A stretch of DNA of 64,000 nucleotides from positions 25,073,630 through 25,137,629 of the forward strand of contig NC_049986.1 of assembly GCF_000003815.2 (NCBI RefSeq), read 5' to 3'. The number at the start of each line of letters is the position of its first letter. The first letter of the stretch is position 1. The DNA is from Branchiostoma floridae (lineage: Eukaryota; Chordata; Leptocardii; Amphioxiformes; Branchiostomatidae). The notes under the pieces were generated by a model. The model was not told the DNA's origin, did no database searches, and saw nothing but the letters and a program-made list of their open reading frames with translations. This document shows, piece by piece, positions 1 to 10,300 of the stretch. The position numbers were made by a program, and so were the translations under genes.

Positions 1-215
1 TGTAGAGACCTGTCAGTAGATTGAATGACGTTAGCCTCCTTCACCGGCCTCTCTGTGGGCGTTGGCGTAAGTTGTTGGCGGCGGTTCGGTGCAATGGCTG
101 TCGAGATCGTTTCGCGATTTCTAACCGGGCATACGTCGGGAAAGGAATATATTCTGGGAAAGGAGTATATGCTGGGAAAGGAATATCACCCTCACACTCA
201 GGGTTAGGGTTAGAG

Positions 216-325
216 TTATAGAGGTCTTCTCAAGATTGTCTTCAACACCTAAATATCTGAATTGTATAACATTTAGGATATTTAGCATTCGGTGTTCAAG
301 ACAATCTTGGGAAGATCTCTATAAC
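216..325. mobile_element. MITE-like inverted-repeat element
   Basis: About 45 bp at the left (GTTATAGAG then TCTTCTCAAGATTGTC) is repeated in inverted orientation at the right end, with few mismatches and a short centre. The 110-bp foldback shape suggests a non-autonomous DNA transposon. No clear target-site duplication is visible and the family is not recognised. Confidence 0.55.
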
Positions 326-949
326 AACGTTTTTTGAGGTGGCGGTATTGTGACGCCTGGTGGAATTATGACAGTCGATGTTACCAACCAGATGGAATTA
401 TTTTCGGATATGAGTAAAAAAATTTTCGCCATAATTTCCATCGTGAAATCCATGTATTTGAGAACCAAGGAACTAAGTTGGTGTGGCCGAGGGAAGCACA
501 GACAGATGTGGACACAGCAGGTGGACAGGTGGCACGGTTTGCTGCAGGATCTGGGCTGTAAAAACTGCAGGAAATAGTGATGTTTGTTCAGTACATGTGT
601 GAGCAGAGGGTGTGTGTTTACTGGGGAGTAGTGCTGTGCTACAAGTCAGGTTGTTGACAAGAGGCTGTGCTTTGCTGAGAGAATCGTTGATCACAGTGAT
701 ACCAAATTGTAGCACCCACGAAGGAAGGTGAGCTTAAGGGACGGGACCTATCACATCAGCATCTGGTGCAGTATAATGTATTGTGTTGTCGCAATTCAAA
801 TAAAGTTAAGACCTATCACAGAGCAGAATAAGACCTTTTCCTCTGAGAGTTACAGTACTGCCTAGGAATCAAATCTTTCATCAGACCTGGCTAGGAAAAG
901 GGCAGTTGTGTGCATCAAATGAACCTCAGATGTAATGTTAGTCTGCATC

Positions 950-1052
950 TCTGCTATATTTTGTCTCACCCTTATCTCTTCTGTCATGACCTCAATGAAA
1001 AGAGGTGTGCAGGCTGATTTGGGCTTTCATGAATAAGCAAACAAAGCCAGAG
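950..1052 (+). mobile_element. LINE 3' end fragment (CR1-like family), copy 1
   Basis: The block containing GACCTCAATGAAAAG, then GTGCAGGC and TTCATGAATAA, recurs at 53395-53475 (plus) and in reverse complement at 14477-14575. The shared 3'-terminal block followed by a simple A-rich or CAAA-type tail is typical of 5'-truncated LINE insertions. Family assignment is inferred from the three-copy comparison, not from a reverse-transcriptase motif at this copy. Confidence 0.5.
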
Positions 1053-1107
1053 GATTTATTCAGGAGTCATTAAATACATTTACTTGTTCTTCTTGCAGGG
1101 TAACAAG

Positions 1108-1397
1108 ATGCCAAAGGAAGGAAAGGGAAGCGCCCCACCGACCCCCACCCCCACCCCTGCCAGTGCAGACCCCACCCCCACCCCTGCTAGTATAGACCCA
1201 ATCCCCACCCCTGCCAGTACAGAGTCAATCCCCACCCCCAGTCCCACCCCTACCCCCTTGGGCGTAGATCCGATCGCAGCTCCTCCAGCCATGGACCACG
1301 CAGAGTTCCGGAGGATGGGGAAGGAGATGGTTGATTACATCGCTGACTATATGGAGGGGATCGAGAAGAGACCCGTGTTTCCCAGCGTGAAGCCTGG
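1108..1397 (+). CDS. DDC: DDC coding exon 1: Pro/Thr repeat leader and N-terminal helix
   Basis: The exon begins at 1099 after TTCTTGCAG and ends at a GTACTT donor. From the AUG at 1108 it encodes four 9-residue repeats of the type P-T/I-P-T-P-A-S-x-D/E (27-bp coding minisatellite), then from 1291 the conserved [13 protein letters not shown] start and VFPSVKPG. The AUG at 1291 sits in GCCATGG and matches the position where DDC proteins normally begin, so either start may be used. It ends with two bases of a Gly codon. Confidence 0.85.
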
Positions 1398-4300
1398 GTA
1401 CTTGTATTTGCTTCCTCGTATTTGTTTCTCTGGAAAATGTAGTGCTAACTTATTTACTCTGTGCATATTTTTTTGTACCTCGTATGAGAAGGCCAACAAT
1501 AGACATACATGACTATCTTTCTTAATTCCCATCACAGATATCTGCAGTTGTGTCCTATTCCCCGTATCTATGTGGTACCAGCCACACACATCTCTCTACG
1601 TTAGATATCTTCAGTTATGTCCTACGAGGTATTCCTTACATGTATGTACCTACGCGGTAACATACACAAACATCACCCAACACAGATATCTACGAGAGAT
1701 GATCCCAGACGCGGCACCGCAGGACCCAGAGAGCTGGCAGGATGTGCAGGCCGACATCGAGCGTGTCATCATGCCCGGGGTCAGTACTAATATGCGGATG
1801 TTACATCCTTTAACAATACTTTTTTATATTTTTATATTTTTACTGAAAGATTAGCCAAGATTCTGTAAAAACAGTTCATCCGTGTTGCTGAAAATCATTT
1901 TGCAGTAAGTTTGAATTGTAAGTTAAAATTACAGTTGCTTTCGAATCGTTTTATATTCATCTATTTTTGCTAGGACTTTGTTTCAGAAAGAAGGTTAAAC
2001 AATTCTGTAGTTCATTTGAAACTGCACATATGTCCTACGATATGAATTCGCGGTCGAGAGATCAATGCAAAACTGCCGAAGTAAAAGCTTCGTGAACATT
2101 TCACATTTACAGAACCCTGTTCTGATATCACCGGAGAAAGGCACTGGTTGTTATGGCAGGTTAAATACAGCATGTGATATTGTGATTATAGATAATGGTG
2201 TTATTATAACATAGGGGGTCATTATGTTCCATTGGTGACATGTGGGAGGAACTGTGCTGTCATGGTTGTTCAGTGACCAGTTTGGATATTGATAAATACT
2301 GTAAATGCATTAAAGTTCGTGGGGATTTAATTTTGCGGTAGCGGGAAAAAGGACATTTTGCGGTGGTTTTAAGTTTGCGATAGCACCATGCGCTGTAGTC
2401 TCTTACTGCCATAGAAAAATGTTCGCGGTGGTTTTAAATTTGCGGTGAAGTGGCCACCGCGAAAACAGCGAACATTAATCCACTGCGAACATTTCTGTAT
2501 TTACAGTTAATGTTTTGATGTTATCCAGATGATGATATTAGTTCTGAATGTAAACATCTAGTGAATCTGTTTTATATTAAACCCAAAATAACATGCATGT
2601 AACATCCATTGGCATAATACCGGTCGGTTTACTGCAATTTCTCAAGCAATGCTAATTTGGCAAATGATCAACGCATCATTTTATCCAGTTACATGTTGCT
2701 GTTACAGCTTACCTTTGCCACTTCTTCTGTGTAAATTATTTTGTCTCTCTGGTCCTGCTAAAAACATAATATCGTAATTGGAACACACCGCGGAATTGCA
2801 CGGAGAACGGGCGCGTGGTTGGAAGGGGGCACAATTAACTGCCGCTATGTACCTTTATACATCCTCTGTTGTTCCTTTCTTTCCTGTTAGTAGTTGCACA
2901 AAACAAAAATCTGCATGAGCATACAAAAAGTCATGAGAAAATGGGCGTATACTGACAAGAATTTTCATTTAATTTTGGTCCGTCACAACCGCTATGACGT
3001 AAAACTTTACTGCTGGCCGTAGCATTAGAAATGGCGGGAAAATGGCGGCGTACGTTCAATTTGACCCATTCAGCCGTAGATCCGGGCGATAATGCAACGG
3101 TTCCTCACACTTTTACACGAGTTGTAGGTCACCAAAAGAAATTCAAGATTGCTGTTGAATCATGCTCGTCTTGTGCCGTGAGCACATGTGATTATTATCT
3201 ACAAATCTGGCGATGAACGTGACAGTGTGTTTGTCCCACGACGAGCTCGCCTGCCCCGAAAATGACCTGAAAACTTTTGGCCTTGTTGTCTTCGAATGCA
3301 TTGTTATCGATGCTTTGTAAATGATGTATTGGACACCTAGATGTCTGAAGTGTGCATACCTCAGAAATAACTATTGTTGCATGTGTAGATCTCTTTAAGT
3401 TCCACTATTTTTAATCGACCGGTATAAGGCTTATGACCGGTATTATGCCAATGCATGTTACCTAATGTAAGGTAATTTGAGTGTTAACAATGAACCTACC
3501 TCCCCCCAGGTGACATTTTGGCACAGTCCACACTTCCATGCCTACTTCCCCTGCGCCAACTCCTACCCCGCACTCCTGGGGGACATGCTGTCTGGGGCCA
3601 TCGGCTGTATAGGCTTCTCCTGGGTATGTATTAACCCTCACACTACTGGGGACATATTAACCCTCACACTACTGGGGACGTATTAACTCTCACACTACTG
3701 GGGACGTATTAACCCTCACACTACTGGGGACGTATTAACCCTCACACTACTGGGTACGTATTAACCCTCACACTACTGGGGACGTATTAACTCTCACACT
3801 ACTGGGTACGTATTAACCCTCACACTACTGGGGACGTATTAACCCTCACACTACTGGGGACGTATTAACCCTCACACTACTGGGGACGTATTAACCCTCA
3901 CACTACAGGGGACGTATTAACCCTCACACTACTGGGTACGTATTAACCCTCACACTACTGGGTACGTATTAACCCTCACACTACTGGGTACGTATTAACC
4001 CTCACACTACTGGGGACGTATTAACCCTCACACTACTGGGGACGTATTAACCCTCACACTACTGGGGACGTATTAACCCTCACACTACTGGGGACGTATT
4101 AACCCTCACACTACTGGGGACGTATTAACCCTCACACTACTGGGGACGTATTAACCCTCACACTACTGGGGACGTATTAACCCTCACACTACTGGGGACG
4201 TATTAACCCTCACACTACTGGGGACGTATTAACCCTCACACTACTGGGGACGTATTAACCCTCACACTACTGGGGACGTATTAATCACACTACTGGGGGA

Positions 4301-7300
4301 CATGTTGTCTGGGGCCATCGGCTGTAGAGGCTTCTCCTGGGTACGTATTAACCCTCACACTACTGGGGACGATTAACCCTCACACTATTAAGGTAGTATC
4401 TCAGGGTGGCTGAGCAAAATTTCAAAATGATATTTTCCAAAAAATAACTTTCAATGTTATTTCCTATGTAGTTCTATTTTCATAATCTAACATATTTTCC
4501 CATCAAATGTTCCTTTTTGTCTGTCAAAATTCAAGGTCAAAGTAGCTGTCTCAAATTATGCAAAAATTTCAAACTCATCATAACTTTTCAAACTTGATAT
4601 CATTGGATAGGTCTTAGTAAAACAAATAGAATGGTTTTTATTTCAACAAAATCGGACACACCGTTAGAGAGTTATGGCCATTCAAAGGCCTGAAAATTAT
4701 GCATAATTTCTCTTGATCAGCTAATTAGATATGCAAGATTACAATATCTCTGTACTCATACAAGATACAAGAAAAAAACTTGGTGTACAGGGTTTTAATA
4801 ATATGTTGATTTGAAATATTGTCCTGAAATTTATACATCTAGTTCAGAAATGATGAATAATCCTGAATAATTGAGTTCCAGGGGTAATAAAATCAGAGTC
4901 CACTAATTAAATATGCAAAATCACCATATTTTCCCAATCCTTGAAGATACAAGAAAAAAAATTAGTATACAGGGGTTTTGGCACATGCTGAATTCAAATT
5001 TGACCTCAAAAACATCACTTTGGTCTTTTAACGACCTGTAAAAGTGGATTACGTCACTACTACCACAACGACTTGATTTTTACGGCCTAATTTTTGAAAA
5101 GCTGTTCATCCAAAATGGGTAAAATAAGTTTTATTATGAAATTTACCCTGTAAGGAAAAACTTCGTGCGCTCCCGACGCAAAACGATGCTATTTAGTGCT
5201 CCCAAATGCTGTTAGCATAAGGGGTAATTAAAATTTCAGGAAAAAAATTAATAAAAAATCAGCATGACAAGATATGATAAAATCCACGCGCAGATCTATT
5301 CAAATCACTATTATGCACATTTCTGAAAAGTTTCAATAATAACAGACAAAATACAAGCCAAAATTTAAACTTTTTAGGCTTTTTTTTCTAAAAATGGGCG
5401 TGGCCTAAAAGTAGTTGATGACGTCATTGTGACATCATACCAATTTGCATAAATTATCCTTATGCATTAGGGTACTACCTTAGAAAAAATCAAGGTCCAT
5501 ACATTATCTAAGATGGTAATTTTAGAAGACCAAAAACACCCCCCAAAACTCCTCAGCCACCCTGAAATCCTACCTTAACCCTAACAATACTGGGGACGTA
5601 TTAACTCTCATGCTACAGAGTTCAGCACTTCTTTGTCTGTTTGAACTGAACTCTAGGTTTTAACACAAGTCAATAAGAAACGTGAGAGGAAATTGCAGGT
5701 CAAGACTGCCTTTGCAGAACATGGCTGGGGACGGGTTAGAGGTTAGAGGTTATGTGAAGGTTAACTGTGCCCCCCTCCCCCCAGGCTGCCAGCCCTGCCT
5801 GTACAGAACTGGAGACAGTGGTGCTGGACTGGCTGGGGAAGGGTTAGAGGTTATGTGAAGGTTAACTGTGCCCCCCTCCCCCCAGGCTGCCAGCCCTGCC
5901 TGTACAGAGCTGGAGACAGTGGTGCTAGACTGGCTGGGGAAGGGTTAGAGGTTAGAGGTTATGTGAAGGTTAACTGTGCCCCCCTCCCCCCAGGCTGCCA
6001 GCCCTGCCTGTACAGAACTGGAGACAGTGGTGCTAGACTGGCTGGAGAAGGGTTAGAGGTTAGAGGTTATGTGAAGGTTAACTGTGCCCCCCTCCCCCCA
6101 GGCTGCCAGCCCTGCCTGTACAGAACTGGAGACAGTGGTGCTAGACTGGCTGGGGAAGGGTTATAGGTTAGAGGTTATGTGAAGGTTAACTGTGCCCCCC
6201 TCCCCCCAGGCTGCCAGCCCTGCCTGTACAGAACTGGAGACAGTGGTGCTAGACTGGCTGGGGAAGATGCTGCAGCTGCCGGAGTGTTTCCTGGCTGGAA
6301 CATCGGGGGAGGGGGGCGGTGTTATACAGGTCAGTCTCAAGGTCAGGTGTCAAGGGGTTTCTCAAGATTTAATGTGATAACTGTTAGGTGTTTAAGAGTA
6401 AAATATTGACCATTGCACTTATGGAGTTATGTGTTTACTGCAAACAAATTGTTTTAGGAAGATGACTAGCCAATCAGCACAAAGCACAGAATTTGAATCA
6501 ACCAATCATCTTCCTGTCAAATAGCCAATCAGCACCAAGGACAGCATTCAAATTAGCCAATATCATTCTGGTCAGATAGCCAATCAGCACCAATGACAGC
6601 ATTCAAATTAGCCAATCACCTAAGTCTTCTTATACATGCCTTGTTATACATGCCAGAAACCCAATCTTGTAGCTAATCGCTGTTCTTGTCAATATTGTTA
6701 CTGTTTCCCAGGGCACAGCTAGTGAGGTGAAGTTGGTAGAGCTCCTTGCCGCCCGCTCCAAGGCTATGCAGAAATTAAAACTGTTGTTGTTATTGTTGTT
6801 ATCATTGTATAATAAATAAATAAATAAATCATTGTTATTATTGTTATTATTGTTTTTATTTTCATTTTTGTTATTATTGCTATTTTTGTTCTTCCCAGGG
6901 CACAGCTAGTGAAGCAACACTAGTAGCCCTCCTTGCCACCCGCTCCAAGACTGTGCAGAAGTTAAAACTGTTGTTATCGTTATTGTTCTTGTTATTGCTA
7001 TTGTTGTTTTCCCCAGGGCACAGCTAGTGAAGCAACACTAGTAGCCCTGCTTGCCGCCCGCTCCAAGGCTGTGCAGAAGTTTAAAACAGACCGTCCGGAG
7101 ATGTCCGACCATGACATCATGGGCAAACTGGTCATCTACACGTCTGATCAGGTGATGGTGTTTTACTGTACATTCTGAAATGTTTGCAATGGTTTGGTCT
7201 TTGCAGTTTTCTTAGCGACCTGTTCACTATAAGTTTATGCCATCATACATACACATTTCCGATGTAGCATCTACTGCAGTTCCAGCAAAACTGGATGAAT

Positions 7301-10300
7301 CAACAGTAATGTTCATGTTTGTTGGTCAAGACACGTTGTCCTCAGTTTTGCCATTTCTGTCCTTTTAAGTTAACCTCCTTGGTCCTTGGCACGAACACTA
7401 AAATACTCAATGATAAGCTGTTATGACATTACTTAAAGATTTGGGGAAAACAGAAGTCCCTGCATTTTATGTATGCTTGTCACAACTGAAAATTGAGAAT
7501 ATTTACAACTTTTTTATTATCAGTAACGTAAGGAGTTGCCATGTTGTGATTCACATATTGATCAGTAAAATGATGCAATCAGTAACTTTTCCTAACATTG
7601 GATTCTTCTCCTGAATGATTCATGAAAGAATAAAGAATAAAGATTCAGCCATTTTCACCCTATAGGGAATTGTCCAATTGTTTAATCATTGCGTACCCCC
7701 CTCCCAGGCCCATTCCTCAGTGGAGCGGGCGGCCATGTTGGGTGCTGTCAGGTGCAGGAAGCTGCAGACTGACGAGGACCTCGCGCTGAGGGGAGCGGTA
7801 CTGCAGGCTGCTATACAGGAGGACAGAGCTCAGGGACTTCTGCCTTTCTGTGTAAGCTGAACAGTTAATTTTCCCTGGGCTGTGTTAACACAGTTTCAGG
7901 GAGTTCATATACATAATTCAAGTCAGATACAGCTTGTTTTCATCTTCAATGAATTTTTACTTCAAACGCCTACAAGCCAAACAAGTGAATACATGTGAGG
8001 AAGTTTCACCGACGAATCTGCTATTGATGAAAGGTAGGTATGGTAGGTGTGTAATGATATCTAATGATTGCATGATTGATCATGCAGAATGAATTTGTGG
8101 CCGCACACTTCTGACCCAGTCCTTACCTGCCGTTGCTAGGTGGTTGCTACGCTGGGGACCACACCCTCCTGTGCCTTCGACAACTTACAGGAGCTCGGAC
8201 CCGTCTGTGAGTGATGTTTCTTTTTTGTTTTACTTCTGGTCATGATGAGGAAGGTCGTTTCTAATTGTTAGTTTGTTCCATTTCAGAGTTTGATTTCTCT
8301 GTTTCCTTCCTCTGTTTGTTGTTATTAGTACGAGGGGCGTTCAATTAGTAATGGTCCTGACCCATTTTCAATAACAGGAGATTAATGAAACTTGGCACAG
8401 TTATTAGTCTTTCTCTTCATAGGAACCACCCAGAGTTATGAATTTCTCCCATCGTTTGATGCAGCTCTGGACACCGTTTTTGTTGGACACCCCAGGTTGG
8501 TCCTCCAACAGATGCCTCATCAATGGCAGAAGAGGAACGACCAGGTCTGGGAGCTGTTTCCATAGACTTCCGGCCATGTTTGAATTCAGGATGCCAGCGT
8601 TTTACAAGGTCATATGATGGGGCATCATCACCATAAGTTTCTTCCATTTCAGCAAAAGTCTCCTTTGGTGTGCGTCCTTTCAAATACAAAAACCGGATCA
8701 CTGCGCGACACTCAACTGGCTCTTTTTCACACCTGGTCAATTTCACACCTGACTCAGTTCAAACACCAGTAAATCAAAAACCACGATTAGTTCAGAGCTG
8801 TTTTTTGCAACATGATCTATAAAGATATGAATCATTACACATACAAAATTTCATTTAGATCAGACAGCTGAAAGTGAGTTAGGGACATTAGTTATTGAAC
8901 GCCCCTCGTAGCTTACATGTAGTAGTGAATGGAGTCATGATAGAGCATGGAGTTGATTTGTTACTTCAAAATATAAGAACTTCTTGAATTTAAGTGCAGA
9001 CTTTCCATAGGTAGGTTCTCTGGAGTTCTTCTTGAAAGTGGAAAGAAAATTGCCATCTTCCTTTGATCCTTGCCCATGTGACCCCAGGTCGTGAGGAGGT
9101 CATGTGGCTGCATGTAGACACGGCGTACGCTGGCAGTGCCTCCGTGTTGTTAGCCTTTAACCCTTGCCCCCTTGACCCCAGGTCGTGAGGAGGTCATGTG
9201 GCTGCAGCATATGCTGGCAGTGCCTCCTTGTTGTTAACCTTTAACCCTTGCCCCTGTGTCCCCAGGTCGTGAGGAGGTCATGTGGCTGCATGTGGACGCG
9301 GCATACGCTGGCAGTGCCTTCCTATTGGTAACTTTTGACCCTTGCCCTGTGACCCCAGGTCGTGAGGAGGTCGTGTGGCTGCATGTAGACGCGGCGTACG
9401 TTGACAGTACCTCCGTGTTGTTAACCTTTAACCCTTGCCCCCTTGACCCCAGGTCGTGAGGAGGTCATGTGGCTGCAGCATATGCTGGCAGTGCCTCCTT
9501 GTTGTTAACCTTTAACCCTTGCCCCCTGTGACCCCAGGTCGTGAGGAGTTCATGTGGTTGCATGTGGACGCGGCGTACGCCGGCAGTGCCTTCATCTGTC
9601 CCGAGTACAGACCACTGCTGGATGGGGTGGAGGTGGGTTCTCCTTTTTAGGGAACGGTCACACAAATGTGAATGTACAAGTCTGTATTAGTTGGGTATTG
9701 ACATTCTTTTGGTTTAGGTAATGTTTGTAGGGGAGCAGTTGTATTTTAATTTGACTGTGCAGCTAGGTTATTGAACTGAAAAATAATAATTTTTTGGCTG
9801 CCAACTTTACCTGAACAAAAAAAGGGAACTCGTGGACTAACTCGTGGACTAATATATGCACTACTGTGACAGCTCCCTTTGGACACACGACTATCTTGAC
9901 CAAGTTTTTTCCAGTAAAGCAGAAATTCAAACTATTGGAAACCTTTTTCCCAGTTTGCAGATTCCTTCAACTTTAACCCCCACAAGTGGATGAGGGTGAA
10001 CTTTGACTGCTCAGCCATGTGGTGAGTCATGAATCCTAACCCCTGACCTTTCAACTTTAACCACCAAGTAAACTCTGACTGCTCAGCCATGTGGTAAGTC
10101 ATGACATTAAACCCTGACTCCCAACCTTTCACTTCTAGCCCTACATAATTTTCTTAACTATTTAGTATGAATAAAGGCAAATTCAATGGCGTTCCTCAGT
10201 AAAACCTCTGTGCTTCTGTCTTGTGTTTTTTGAAACATAGCTACAGTAAAAAAAATCACTAAGGATCTGACCTGTGCTGACATGTTCTGTTTTGTTTTGT

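Larger units (their letters stand above)
1..1098 (+). other. 5' flank or upstream intron of the decarboxylase gene
   Basis: No convincing coding exon is seen here. The stretch ends in a good 3' splice site (pyrimidine-rich run then CAG at 1096-1098), so a non-coding first exon of the DDC-like gene probably lies in this stretch or to the left of the window. It holds a telomere-like double TTAGGG at 201-214, a MITE-like inverted repeat at 216-325 and a LINE 3' end near 950-1050. In 326-949 I recognise nothing. Confidence 0.5.

Noticed and set aside
201-214. Interstitial telomere
   Set aside because: Only two TTAGGG units; too short to mean anything.
5855-6409. 103-codon frame of 36-residue repeats ([14 protein letters not shown])
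   Set aside because: Off-frame reading of the duplicated exon 4 acceptor units; open because the unit is 108 bp.
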